From the NCBI RefSeq assembly GCF_000340215.1, contig NW_006921540.1, positions 4,074,607-4,138,606 on the forward strand: DNA of 64,000 nt, given 5' to 3'. The translations under genes were made by a program, and so were the position numbers. A model generated the notes under the pieces. That model saw nothing but the letters and a program-made list of their open reading frames with translations. It searched no databases and was not told the origin of the DNA. Shown piece after piece: positions 32,870-46,648 of this stretch (position 1 is its first letter; each line of letters opens with the position of its first letter). This DNA is from Pseudocercospora fijiensis CIRAD86 (taxonomy: Eukaryota > Ascomycota > Dothideomycetes > Mycosphaerellales > Mycosphaerellaceae).

Positions 32870-35800
32870 TAAAGATTTCCTTATAGTATAGAAACTAACC
32901 GACGAGAACGTAATAGCTCTTAAAGTCCTACGCGGACCTAACGAACCTAGAACTACGAAGGCAGATATACTTAGGCGTATATTCGAATAGATCGGTAATT
33001 CTATCGAGAGTAACTCGGTTAGGGCGACTATACTCTAGCGGTACGCTCTATAGTATAAGATCTAGGAGACTAGTACTAATCCTTTACTCCGTATATCCTA
33101 AGCCTTCGTTCGAAGCCTCGACTAGTACGGTCTAATCTATTACGCCGTCGTCCTCGGAATATCTATAGACGCCTCCCGCCGAGTAAGTAACCGTATTATC
33201 GAAGCCGCCTAGGGTAAAGATTAGTTTACTTAAGCCTCGGAGCTTGTCCGGCTTCCGTTTAGCGCTCTACTTTTAGTACCTAAACATATTCTCGCCGATA
33301 TTGTAGCTACTACTCGGATTAGACTTAGTCTCGAAGAAGCCTATCGCTTCTAGATATAAGGTAAACGGAAGAGGCTCGCGGAAGCCTAGAATAGTCGCGT
33401 TAATAAGAGGAAGAGCGCTCTTTACGATTTTATTACTAGTAGTAATATTACTACTATAAGAGACGCTTATAAACCGAAACCTAGCAAGGAACGTACGATA
33501 TAGGCCTACCTACCTAACATTCCTAAAGACTATATCGTTCTTTAAGGCTTTAAAATAGGGCGCAATTTACTAGCGCCGAAAAAATACCTATTACGCGCCT
33601 TATATAAAAAACATCTAAGGAAACCTAGGGTTAAAGCGGGTAGTAATATACTAGTACTAGATTTATAGCTAGAAGACGATAGCGTAGAACCCGATATACC
33701 GGTATTAGATAACGAAGGAGGGAAAGGTACCTAGGACAATCCTCTTAATATAGATAGAGATATAGCTTCTAATTTTCTTAATATATGCGATAGATTAGAG
33801 CTCCGTTTACAATGTCGCCGGCTTAGCCGTAAAGAAGGGATAGAAGCCTACTATACCTACTACCGCAAATAGTAGATAGACTTTACCTATACTTTACTAC
33901 CGAATATTAGAGAGCGTCTCGCTACGTTAGGCCGGCTACTGTATATATAAACTTTAATTACTCTATTCCTACTATATACCGTCCCTATATCTAATATATA
34001 TAAATACTAACTATTTTACTATATAGCGAAAGATCTACCCGTTTTCTAGCTAGTAAAGTAGTCTATATCTTATACCTTTTACTTAATCTTACGACCGCCT
34101 CGCTTAGAAGCCCGTAATATATACGTATATAGCTCCCTACTATCCTAAGGCAGATTAGCTCGTAGCTATATACTATCTATTCTAACCGCCTACCCGGATT
34201 TCTAACTAGTTTATACCTACGCTATACTAAGTTATATTCTATATAACCTTCGCCTTATTATTTTCCTATATACTATTTATAGTAGATATAGCCTATATAG
34301 AGATGCTATTAAAGTTTAGGTTAGACAATCCGCGCCTTAACTACTTTAGTCTATAAAGGAGGCGATAGATATACGTCTATTAACGCGCTCTCGCGATTAA
34401 TATATTATTACGATCGAGATTATTAGGGTTATAAGAACTACTCCTAATACCTAGGGACCTATATACCGGAAAGACACCGTTTCGAGGATTACTTCTATTA
34501 TCTTCCTTAATATCGTATTATTAAGTACGTAACTTACTAATACGCCGTACCCTCTTACTATTTTTACGCTTACCTTAGCCGCTAATATCGATATACTATT
34601 CCTATTACTATCCGTCGCCTTCTTATTAAAGAATTCGAGCTATTCCCCGATATTGCTATAATACCTAACTAGGTAATTTAGCCCTAGCTAACCGACGATT
34701 AAGCCCTAGAGTTCCCGCTCTACTTCGATTGTTTCTAATATACTACTATCGACGAATAGGGCAAATAATATATAGCTATCTTTTACTTATATACCTCGAT
34801 ATAAGAGTATTATAAAATACGATATAAGTAGACTAATACTTAGACTTAGGGTAGTAGTAGAAAAGCCCGCTTATAAGAGATACCTAATCGCCTATAGGAG
34901 AGTAATATCTATATATAGCAATTCTTCTATCCTAAAGCTAGGTACGAACCTAGATAGAATCGCCTATTCTAGGTCTATCGTCGCGCTCGTATAGTACCTA
35001 TTCCCCTTTTATTATATAATAACTAGTTTGCGTCTGCCCTAATTAAAGCTTAGGCTAATATCTAGAAGAAACTTAATAAGGATCGAAATGTCGTTTACGA
35101 TAGCTTAGCCTACGTATCTACCCTCCTCCCCTAGATTTAGTAACTCTTTATCGACTTTTACGTTATCTTACTCTATAAAGACGAAATATAGGCTACTATC
35201 TATCTTCCTAAAAAAGATAATAAGCCCTATACTATAGAAGTTATCGCTATCGCTCGCTAAGCGTTCTCTTATACGATAAGGTATTATAGCGAAAGTAGCC
35301 CCTATTTTAACCTTACCGATTCCCGTAAGTAAGCCCTTGCTAACTTTTATAATATAATATAGAAGTCCGACTATTATAAATATTTTCGCTTTCGGCGCTA
35401 TAAAACTCGCTTAAGCGAAATTAAATACGCCGACGCTATACTATACGCGCTAGTATATTTTATTCGTTATATCTCCCCTAAAGTTCTATTTTTCCCTTCT
35501 ATAATATCGCCTACCGATAAACTTAATAACGACGTCGATACCGAAGTCGCTAGTTAAGTAAGTAATAAAGTCGATAAAAAAGTCGACTATAGCCCTATTT
35601 AAGTAATACTAACCGACGAATAGCGCAAACTCTAGAATAAACTTAGCGACCGCGTCTAAAGCGGTATTACTAAGACGGAAGAACTAGAACTATATCCTCT
35701 TATTTCCTAGTTATTACTCTCCCTATTCTAGTATCTAATTAGTAGTTATCGGTTCTACTCTCTGCTTCTTAGCTACTTTGCCCTTTATACGGTATAACTA

Positions 35801-38620
35801 TATTTAGGTATATAGTAGGAGCCGAACGACTTTAATTACTATCTCTCCGCTATTATTTAGATAGGGCAACTCCTCGTATTTAACTACTCCTAGTATTATA
35901 ACTAGGGCTTCGACCGCGACGACGAAGTTTTAGAAGCTATTAAATATAAGATAGAGTTACTCTTTACGCGAGAGACCGCTATCTAAGAAATTGTCCGCTA
36001 GCGTAGTACCCTCTTCGCCTTTACTAGCAACTATATATCGACTAATTAGGCTATCTAGGCCGCTAACGGTAAATCCGTTTAATTTAGGGACGTCGTACTA
36101 CGAGTTATAGACCTAACTACCTTACTCGAGTATTACTATCGATAGGCGTATAAGATCCTACGGCGCGACCTTCTTTTCGGACTTTTATATAACTCTATCC
36201 CCCTTACCGACCTTTATAACCGCTCTAAAGAAACTACTATCTACTTTAGCTTCCTCTAGGATAAGCGTAATACTACTATCGTTAACCTAGCTCGGACGTT
36301 CGTTATTAACGCTATTACTAGTAATCCGGCTTTATTATATTTATACTTAGAGGCTAGTTTAGATATACTCTGTTTTAGCTCGGTAGTCGGCGTATATAAG
36401 TATTACGTCTAAGAGTTCCTTTAGCTACTTAGCGTTCTTATATTTATTAGTAGCGGTTAGCCCGCCCGCGAACCCGAATTCTTCTTAGCGATATAGCGTA
36501 ATACTTAGTCGGTCCGCTCTATTACTATCTAAAATAGATGCGTTATAATTTACCTAACCTATACTAAGCTCCGCTAGAAGCTAAATAATAAACAAAACGT
36601 CTGCTTCCTATTTAAGCTCGGCCGCCTACTTATCGATTACCTTATATATATTTAACTATTTCGCGAGCTCTACTAGTATTAATCTAACTCCGGATAGATG
36701 CTTAGTCCTTTCCTCTAGTCTAAGAATAACCTCGTCTAGTCGGATAATACTATAACCCGATACCTTCGTCGATAGACTATAGCCGCTAGCCTACCTGCCT
36801 TCGGTATTAGCGAGTAGCGTTACTTCTCTATTGCTATTGTTAAGAAATTCTTTAGCAAGTTCGTAGGCTTCGATTAATCGGACGTAGACGACGAAGACGA
36901 CAAGGTCGATAATATAGAGGTAGCTATAGCTAGGTAGCGTAACTATAGTCTCTATACTACTAATATTTTATATACTAACGCTAATCTATTCGCCGCGTCG
37001 TCTAACTTATAGGATAGCTTAATCTAAGGCAGGTACCGCGCGTCTTATATCTAGTTAAACTTCCTCTAGCTTCCTACTGCTATTACTCGCTACTAGAGGA
37101 CCTAGCCGTCGCTAGGTAGCTCTATTAGTAACCTCTTAGTACTCGAGAATAGTAGTCTCGCCCCTATCTTTACCCTCGATAAAGCCCTATAGTACGCGCG
37201 CGAAATTATATAAAACCCGCGGCTATAGTAGAAGAGCGAGAGTTAAGCGACCGCTATATAATAGATCCTCTCTCTCGAGGCTCGACTACTCGTCGTCCTC
37301 GGTACTAGCGCTAGTAAGAGTCTTCTCTTTATAGTTCCTTACTATATAAAAGGTACGCGGACTACTATATTTATCCTTCCTCTAGTTACTCTATAAGTTA
37401 ATATACTTACCCGACTTAAAGCCGCTAAAGTGTCCTATATAGTATAGTAACTAGGAATAGAGCGCCCTGCTTCTCTTATCCTAGTTAGTGCTAAGGCTGC
37501 CTACTCTACCTAATTTATTATATATATACGGCGTCTCGGGGTCTAGAACTAGCTTAATTATATCTTCGTCGACGAGTACTATTTAACTATAACCGCGTTG
37601 CTATACTACTCTATCTTTCGCTAATTTAGCTATCTTAGGTCGATTAGTACCTAGGTCGTCTACCTAACTACTACTCTACTACTATTAATAGAACCTAAAT
37701 TCCTATAGCGTAACGTTATCGCCTAGCCTATAATAGTATAGCGGAGTACTAATCGCGCTAATATTATATATCGTATTTCCTTATACTAGTAGGTATAGTT
37801 ACTACTTATAGCTATACGACTTATTAGAAAGTAACCTAGGGCGAGTATATTCGTATCTAGCGATCGCGTTCTAGTATTCGTATATAGTCTCGACTACGCT
37901 AAGTAGCTAGCGAGGGAAATTAATTGCCTATACTTTACCGCCGCTAGTAGAACTACTAGCGAGAAAGAATAGCTACTCGATACCTAGCTTAATAGTACTA
38001 ATAATCTATTTCTCGTCGCTACTCCTATACTTAGTAAAGGATTCGATATACTATATATCCGGATTATTATCTACGTCGGCCTCCTACTCTTACTAATATT
38101 ATTTATATAATAGTCTAGTCGCGCTAGGCGAGATAGAAAGCTAGTACTATCTTACCTCCTACTACTAACTAAACTAACTATACTAGTAACGGTCGACTAG
38201 AGTAAGCTTAGCTTCGATTAATACCCTTACGTAGATAACGTTAGCTATATATAGTAGCGCGAGAGGTAAGCTATATAGTAATATACTCGCGTAGGTAAAT
38301 GTTTGCGTCTAATTATATCTAATTACCTCGATAGTCCCTAATTCCGCCTAACGTATATATCTAACCTAGACGATAGTAATAAGCTCTACTAACGATATAT
38401 ATACCGACTAGTACTGCCTCTAACCTAGCCCGAAACGCTATAGGCTTAGGCGATCCGTCGGTAGACCGCCTATTTCTAGTATATCTAGTAAAACGAAGCT
38501 AGTAGTATAATATAGTTCGACTATAATCTCGCTATTATCTAATAACTATATACTATCTACTACTTCGTTAATCCCTGCCTCCCTATATACTAATTCTCTT
38601 AATGCCTATACGCTAACTTC
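32870..38620 (+). pseudogene. Telomere-linked RecQ-like helicase relic
   Basis: A long plus-strand coding relic. At 36454-36474 it reads SG-stop-PARE (for SGQPARE), a conserved block N-terminal to the helicase in this family. The helicase core starts with GTSASKS at 37301-37321 (Walker A). The Walker B box at ~37568 now reads VDEYY where VDECH is expected, exactly the Cys and His to Tyr changes RIP causes. Then LTTTL for LTATLP near 37673, SSDRVLVFVYSL near 37850 and GFDI-YIRI-IYVG near 38045 give motifs of the second RecA domain. Such helicases are found next to telomeres in many fungi. Stops are TAG/TAA at Trp/Gln sites, with almost no frameshifts seen in the core. The limits at both ends are approximate. 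Confidence 0.78.
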
Positions 38621-41600
38621 GTAGTTACGAAGAAAAGGCAAGCGCTCTAGGCTAAGCCGATTAAGAGGTACTATATCTACTTCTACTACTATTTCCCTTT
38701 TACTATATACTAGGAATATAGTAAGCAAACACGGAGTTGTTAACGGCTAGACGTTATATAGCTAGTCGCTATTAGCGTATTCTAGTCGCTATAGATAGGT
38801 CCTACTTAGATCCGGGATAAATTCTAGTACTAATTTAAAACGCTAGAGGAATACCTCGAGTAGATAACTTAGAGTACTATATAGGATAGAGAAAAGGCTA
38901 TCTAAGGTATTCGTCTCTACGCTATCGCTATCGAGTACGTTCTAGCTAGGAACGTTTAACTAGATCCGGTACCCGCTAATAACTATATAGAGTAGGAATT
39001 CTAGACGCTAACTATTTCGCTAGCTAGAAAAAAAACAATAATATACCGGTCGTACTATTTACTTTTCCGTCTAGCGAAATAGTCGGTACGTAGCTATATT
39101 ATCGCTATATTAACTCGGTAGTTAGGCGGGAGTAATAGTCTCTAATCTACTAACGATATTATTATACTAGTATCCTTATTAAATTAATAACGCTATAGCG
39201 TCGCTACGCTTATACGCTATAGTATAAGATATCTACCGACGTTAGAAGTAGAGTATATAACTAAACAGTTATAGCTAGCATTTACCTATATCGGTAGACC
39301 GCTTAAGTTAAATATAAATAGAGCGTAGTTAGTCGAGATCTAAAATATAAACTATCTATATACCGAACTACTATTACTCGATATATTCTACTCTCTCTAT
39401 CCTTACCCTAACTGCCTCCTCGTCGCCTTTCGCCTACGTTATATATTAACCTACTAACGATAATATACTAATAGTATTATCGCCCTTCGTTAGAGTATTT
39501 CTACCTATAGACTTATTATCGCTACTACTATATCTACGATCTATTCCTCTAGTATCTCTATACTTAGCTACTCCTTATTTACTATTCGCCCTTATACTAC
39601 CTAGCTAGCCGATAAATCTTCCTCTATACTCCTCCTTTCGCTTATCCCCTATTTATTATAGCCTTCGCCTAGTCCGCCTATTCCTTCCTTATTAACCTCT
39701 ATTATACTTTTACTTAATCTATCTATTACTCTCTTATTAACTTCTATTATACCCTTACTTACTATTATATTACTACCTACTAGTATACTATCTACCTAAT
39801 CGCTAGGCCTATTAACCCGCGCCTACGTCGCTAACTTATCTAGTCGCTATTTCCCTATTTCTATTCTATAATAGTATATTTCCTATATAAATAAAAACGC
39901 TATATATTCTACGTAATATAACTATTTCTCCTCCGCCGAGAAGCTCGCCTAGTTATACTATAGAAGTAGTAGCGGTCGCTCGTATAACTATCGTCGTATT
40001 AATATTCTATTATAATACTTAGCTATATTACCGGTCGCTAGCCCTAGCTTAGTATAACTCGCTAATATTTAGTAGTCGGCTATCTCGGTAGTCTTACTCG
40101 TATCTACGCGATAGCTAGCCGTAGAGAGAAGTTTCGGAATAGCGACGTACTTAAGTAGTTTAGTAGGCGAAATCGGATAAAGGTAGGATATAGATAACCT
40201 CTAGAACCGACGTTCTCTTATATCTTTCCTCGCTATATATATTAGACTATCTACCGTATCGCTACTTTATCTATTATTATAGCCGATCCTACCTTACGTC
40301 CTCCTAGAACCGTACGTAAACTCGATTAAATTTTACTATACCGCTCGTATCTACGCGTCTGCCTCTACTTATTATATACTATTTCTTTTATAATATACTA
40401 TTCGCCTATATACTCTCTCTAGTATACTCGAATAGCGCGGTTATACTATACCGTATTTCGATCTAGGCGTCGTATTTAAAATCCGCGTATATAAGTTAGG
40501 TTTAATTTAATATCTCCTTATACGTCGTTATATATTATCTATTATAATCTCTTATATTCTCTCTAGCCCTTACTATTACTTAGGGGTCGAGCGCTAATAC
40601 TATAGCTCTCTCGCCTTGTATTTATATATACTATCGACGGTAGCTAATAAAGTGCTACTTACCCGGGTTATTTCTTACTACTAGTATCTACTTTATATCT
40701 ATTATCCTAGCGAGTACGCTAATACCCTAACTAATCGATATACTAGCTTAGTTTCTATACTATCGCACTAACTATAGGCCTTCTTTAGTAGTTAGGTTAG
40801 ATCTCGCTAGTAGAGAATATACTCGGTTAAGTCGGATTATACCCTATATAACTTAACGTAGGTATACTTACTAGACAATCTACCGGTTTTTCCCTATCTC
40901 GCAATACCTATATTAAAATACTAGAACCTATTAGTAAAGGAGTCGGCTAGATCGAGTATTATTAGATATAAGCTATTTATAGAGATCTTATACGTTAACC
41001 TACTTATATATATAGTATAGTCGATACTACGCCGTAGTACCGCTAAACATCGCTAGCTACGTATAGGAGGTAAATATATATAGTTATAGCACTACCGGAA
41101 TTTCTATATCTAGTACTTCTATTATACGAGACTTAGGCGTTATATAACCTAGGGCTAATCTACTAAACGACGATTAGATACGAACCGGTTTACTAGATAG
41201 TAAACTATATTATCTATATTACTTTTGCTAGCTAGTAAAATAGTTAGCACTCTCGTATTATAATTGCGGTTATAGCAGATACGTCTACTAGCTATAGGTC
41301 GTAGTATAGTAACGCTACTAAGGCTCGAACCCTAATTACGCTATCTATCCCTAGATATAGCTCGACTATTATATCTCGCTAACTAGATTTTATCGTATAT
41401 CGTCTATTAGGACGTCCGGTATACTATCTATACCGTTATCGTAGCCTTAGCTATCTTAGTCTAGTATATTCTTACTTACCTAGTAGTCTACTATTATCTA
41501 ATCTAGCTATTGTCGAGGTAATCCGATATATTCTTACGTTATAATACTAACGGACTTGTATACGGACTTATTAGGCTATATACTAGTTTATATATAGTTA

Positions 41601-42330
41601 TTATATACGTAATAAAATACTACGATTAACTCGGTTAGTATTTAGTTCTTAAAACTGTTAACTTGTAATATCGTAGAATAGATAGTAGTTAGTTCGTCTA
41701 CCTAGGATATATATCTAAAATTATAGTATATTTTCGAACGACTATAATTCTCGAAAACTAATTTCTCCTCCGATCGATTAGATAATAACGCCCTAATCTA
41801 ACGATATCTTTTATTATTTATCTACCTAAATATAAACCTACTATAACCGAGATAGTCCGAGTAAATTAGTAACCTTACTACTATTAAGATTTACCCTAAT
41901 CGTTACTAACCCTTAGGTCTAGCTTACTTATATATTACGCTCCGTATACTAATAGCGTTTTCTAGGGTAGGTTTTATAGGTTACTTCCTTCTACTACCGT
42001 ATATTATATAGTAAATTATTAATAGTATAATACTAACTATTTTGCCGCCTAGTAAACTACTAGGCTATTATCTATTTTCCTAGCCGGTAAAACAGTTAGT
42101 ACTCTTATATAGTCGCATTTATTATCCTATAGTTTAACGGATTAGGGAAATACGAGGTAGTCTATATTACTTAACTACTATATCTACTTAGAGACGGTAG
42201 TATATATATATCGAATATATTACGTATACTATACTTAGTATAGGCTTATATATACTCTAGCCTATCGATATATTATAGTTGCCCCGTCTAGAATAGATCT
42301 ATATTAAGATATTAATTAAATAGCTATCTA
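38621..42330. other. RIP-mutated region, mostly unassigned
   Basis: May contain the C-terminal part of the helicase relic (to ~39.5 kb) and other decayed elements. Fold-back repeats with arms like ACTATTTCGCTAG/CTAGCGAAATAGT lie at 39016-39083, a related arm at 41224-41246 and another pair at 42031-42103. No further domain recognised. Confidence 0.4.
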
Positions 42331-42599
42331 AATTAATAACGAGTTAAGGAAGGAAAGAAGAAGCTCTTCCGTAGAAGGGGCCTTTTATCCGCTCGGCGGA
42401 GGCCGCTTAGCGGAGTCCGTAGGCTCTAGATTACGTAATTTAGATTACGTAACCTTAAGTTATATAATCTCGAATTTTATATATAAGTTACTAAGATCGT
42501 AATAGTACTCCCCCCTTTCGTAGGCGACGTCTATAGCGCTATTACTTATTATCCTTAGATCGTTACGATTATAGCGACTAAAAGTAGTACGCTTAGTCG

Positions 42600-44230
42600 T
42601 ATTAGTACCGTGGAGTTAGTAATATATAGTAGGCGCGGTTTACGTAGGTATTAATAGTAATAGTCTTCTACTACTTCTTATATATTAGTAACGTCCTTAG
42701 CGGCTTCCTATATTAGCTTATTATAACCGATCTACTTTATCTTATATTATATATTGTCCTTCTTCCCTTTCGAGTCTAATATCTATTTTACCTCCTATTC
42801 CTCGTCGCTATCGATAATTAATAGTAGTAGCGGCTCGTATCGCTAACTAGGTATACTCGCTTTAGATACTAGTATAAGGAGCGACGTATAAAATACGTTA
42901 TATACTCGTATTAAGTTAGGTAGCTTTAGCTAGTACGTATATAGTAATATAATTTTAACGATCTTATATAGGCTAGAGTTCTTAACGTCGAGCTTAGCGT
43001 TTAGCCGATTGGTACTTATATCTTTAAGGGATAGGAATACCTTATTACCGACTTAGTATATAAAGGTAGGTCGACGGTATTAGTTAGTAGAGTCTTCTAT
43101 ATAAGATTGTTAGTATCTTATCTACTCGACGAGATAGGCTTCGAGGATTTAAAAATAGTCTATCTAGGCTTAAGCGTCGTAGTTAATTAGTAGGTTCTCT
43201 TTTAGTAATATCGAAGGCTCGCTTCTAAGGTACGGATTGTAGCCGTAACTAGCTTAGAAAGGTAATAATCTAGTAGTCTCGGATAGTACGTTATTTATTA
43301 CGAATTCGGCAATAGGAAGCTATAGGCTCTAGTCGTCTTACTTATAGTTAACGTATAATCGGAAGTATCTCTTAATAACCTTATTTAATCGCTTAGTCTA
43401 TCTATCGGTTTAAGAGTAACGAGTAGTCGAAAAGTTACGCTTAATATATAGGCGCTTATATAAGCAGTTCTAGAACTTAGAAATAAACTACGTACCGCGG
43501 TCTAAAGTAATAGTATTAGAAAGGCCGTAAAGCTTCTAAACGTATATAAGGTAGATATTAGCGACTATCTAAGCGCTTAAGTATCCTTCCTTATATATAA
43601 ATAGAATAAGATATCGTATCTTAGCTAATCGATCGATAACGATAAGAATCGAGTTATAACCGGAGCTATTAGAGAGGCTAGTAACGAAGTCTATTATTAC
43701 GCTCTTCTATCGAGCGGTCGGTATAAATAGAAGGTAAAGGAGTTTATATTTCGCCTATCGCGACGATTTAGTTCGAAAATAGATATAATAGGTACCGACG
43801 TATCGTTTAATATCTTTATATATCCGCGGCTAGTAGTAACTATAGCTAGTAAGGTAGAATATTTTTACGATATCGAGGTACCTAGCGGCGGAATAGTCGT
43901 AGTATATATAGATAATATCGGTACGGAGTAATCTATCTATTTCCTTAGCCTCTAGTATATAGAGGTAATCGCGGTAGAATAGGAGATTATTCTTAATCTC
44001 GTAATCTAAGGGAAATAGAGGGAGATTATTAAAGGGATCCGACTTACTATAAAGGTATCTTTTTACTTATTAGAAAAGGGCGTTCTTAATCGAGGCCTCT
44101 CGAATTCGCTTAGTAATACTCTCGGCGTTAATTAAAGTCTCGGCGCCGAGGGATTCTATAACAAATATAACTATATCGTCGCTAGTAGCGTCGATATAAG
44201 CTTTTATAAATTAGGGTTTACTTACTATAA
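42600..44230 (-). pseudogene. Ty3/Gypsy chromovirus integrase and chromodomain relic
   Basis: Read on the minus strand from ~44.2 kb leftwards: an RNase H tail (NNLLFYRDYLYI), the H2C2 zinc-binding zone, VIIDFVTSLSNSSGYNSILI followed by VVDRL-like residues near 43700, NTITLDRGT and FISKFW near 43500, then the DDW and LPIAEFVINN ending near 43310, all diagnostic of Gypsy integrase. A chromodomain (YKIKWIGYNK) follows at ~42750. His, Cys and Met positions are altered and Trp/Gln are stops. Reverse transcriptase is missing because the 273-bp repeat block interrupts at ~44230. The sequence 42330-42530 may be the LTR. Confidence 0.82.
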
Positions 44231-44283
44231 GGCACTTTAGAGTTAGGGTTAGGCGTATAGCGGGCATATAGTAGGGCGCCGGC
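44231..44283. repeat. Third head block with telomere-like word
   Basis: Contains GAGTTAGGGTTAGGCGTAT, related to the heads at 30872 and 32183, and leads into the 273-bp repeat. Confidence 0.6.
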
Positions 44284-44970
44284 GTCGGGCTAATTAGCTA
44301 TAACTAGCGATACGGTAAGGGCTGCGGGCTAATTAGCTATAACTAGCGATAGGAACGCTCGCCCTCGCGCGCGACGTCGACGAGCTCTATTTACTATTTA
44401 TCGCCTCCCTTATAGAACTATTCTCTATTTATTCGATATTATAATATCGAAGGTATAAAAGAATATATTCTCGCGCCTACTCGTAGGCCGCTTACGTATA
44501 TTACGAGCTAAACAAGAAGGCGGTCGCATTCTTAGTTATATCTCGACTACGCCCGCGTCGGGCTAATTAGCTATAACTAGCGATATAGTAAGGGCCGTAG
44601 GCTAATTAGCTATAACTAGCGATAGGAACGCTCGCTCTCGCGCGCGACGTCGACGAGCCCTATTTACTATTTATCGCCTTCCTTATAGAACTATTCTCTA
44701 TTTATTCGATATTATAATATCGAAGGTATAAAAGAATATATTCTCGCGCCTACTCGTAGGCTACCTACGTATATTACGAGCTAAATAAGAAGGTAGTCGC
44801 ATTCTTAGTCGTATCTCGACTATATCCGCGTCGGGCTAATTAGCTATAACTAGCGATACGGTAAGGGCTGCGGGCTAATTAGCTATAACTAGCGATAGGA
44901 ACGCTCGCCCTCGCGCGCGACGTCGACTAGCTCTATTTACTATTTATCGCCTCCCTTATAGAACTATTCT
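44284..44970. repeat. 273-bp tandem repeat, ~2.5 copies
   Basis: Units begin GTCGGGCTAATTAGCTATAA at 44284, 44557 and 44830, spacing 273. Each starts with two copies of the CTAATTAGCTATAACTAGCG word, as in the head blocks, and then GCGCGCGACGTCGAC. The third copy is cut at ~44970. Confidence 0.88.
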
Positions 44971-44995
44971 CTTAGAGCACTCTCTACGAGCTATA

Positions 44996-45889
44996 CCGCG
45001 AAGATACCCTCCGCGGCCTTCGCGAAGTAGTTTTAATAACTCGCTATACTCTATATACCGCTAAGGACGTATTTAATAGCAAAGTCGGTATCTATACTAA
45101 GGTAAGTCTCGCCTTTACCCCTTTAACGCGCCGCCTATTATATACTAACCTAAGTAGGTTTATATCTACGGCGCGACTTTGTTTATACGTAGCTTCGCCG
45201 TCCGCGTTACTTTTAGTCTCCTCCGTACTAGTAAGAAAGTTCTATAAGAACCGCGAAGATACCCTTCGCGGCCTTCGCGAAGTAGTCTTAATAACTCGCT
45301 ATACTCTATATACCGCTAAGGACGTATTTAATAGTAAAGTCGGTATCTATACGAAGGTTAGTCTCGCCTTTACCCCTTTAACGCGCCGCCCGTTATATAC
45401 TAACCTAAGTAGGTTTATATCTACGGCGCGACTTTGTCTATACGTAGCTTCGCCGTCCGCGTTACTTTTAGTCTCCTCCGTACTAGTAAGAAAGTTCTAT
45501 AGGAACAGTTAAAGCGCCTTATCGCCGGTAGCTTAGTCGTTCTTATACTAATAAATAACAAGTTTATATCTCGCGCTATTGTCGCTACTATTACCGCTCG
45601 ACTACTAGAGGGACTTTAGTAGAATCTACCTAAGCTTAATCTCGCCTTTGCCCGTCCCGAGGAGTTAGAGCTAGATCCTACTATAGAATATCTTATAGTA
45701 GAGGACCGTAGCGGACTTTTCGAAGCTAATCGGTATACCTTACTTAGCCTTTAGCGTATAATACGCGAGGGTTTCCCCTTATTAGAGTACCTCGTTAGTA
45801 TATAGCCTTATATTTCGGCGCCTAAGTATTTTAAAGTATAGCCGAAGCGAGATCTAAGCTCTATCCTAGTTAACAACTCTAACGAGAGC
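44996..45889 (+). pseudogene. Coding relic with an in-frame 255-bp (85-codon) duplication
   Basis: The plus frame starting REDTLRGLREVV is free of stops through two tandem copies (44996-45250 and 45251-45505). The copies differ by a few transitions. A TAA follows, then a shifted frame stays largely open to the gap (EELELDPTIEYLIVEDRSG). Period 255 is a multiple of three. No family recognised; possibly a retroelement gag or a fragment of a larger gene interrupted by the assembly gap. Confidence 0.45.
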
Positions 45890-45989
45890 NNNNNNNNNNN
45901 NNNNNNNNNNNNNNNNNNNNNNNNNNNNNNNNNNNNNNNNNNNNNNNNNNNNNNNNNNNNNNNNNNNNNNNNNNNNNNNNNNNNNNNNN
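45890..45989. other. Assembly gap (100 N)
   Basis: Exactly 100 Ns, the conventional length for a gap of unknown size. The unit count of neighbouring repeats may be wrong here. Confidence 1.
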
Positions 45990-46099
45990 AATAATTATCG
46001 CTTATTAGACTAACTACGCTATCGACTAGTTTTTACGTTATATCGCTATATTCGAGGAAGAATTTATACGTCTCGGTAGTCGTAGTAACGATAAGGATA

Positions 46100-46190
46100 T
46101 CGTTAAGCCGCTTCGTTAGAATACGACGAAGCGCTTCTAGTTAGTAAGCCGCTTCGCTAGGATACGACGAAGCGCTTAAGAAATATTAAA
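46100..46190. repeat. Two tandem hairpins CGCTTCG...CGAAGCG
   Basis: AAGCCGCTTCGTTAGAATAC followed by GACGAAGCGCTT, then a second copy with GCTAGGATAC. Each copy can fold on itself. A copy of the CTAATTAGCTATAACTAGCG word follows at 46234. Confidence 0.6.
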
Positions 46191-46648
46191 GTAAGAAGGC
46201 GTTCGTATTCTAAGTCGTATCTCGACCGCGCCTACGTCTAGCTAATTAGCTATAACTAGCGATACGGCCCTCGCTCCGTTAGAACGCGATAGAGCGCTTC
46301 TAGTTAAGAAATATACGGGGTACGTATTCCCCTACCCCTTACCCTCCGGTTCCGTAAGTAGGGATTTACCTATCTTCTTAGCTATACTTTTAGTCTTATA
46401 TTAAGTATATAAGGTACCCTTTCCCGAAATCTAGCTAACCTGTCTGCCCGATATTAATTAAACATTATTAGAACCTAGCTAACTATCTAATTAAATAGCC
46501 TTCCTTCGCTATTACGGAAGGCTACTACGAACCTTACCCCGTATCTCGTATTACTCCGCCTATCGCCTAGTAAGGACTTTTACCTTTAATAATAGACCTA
46601 CTAGTAATACTCTTTAGGTTTACTTATCTTACGGTCCGATAGAGGAAT

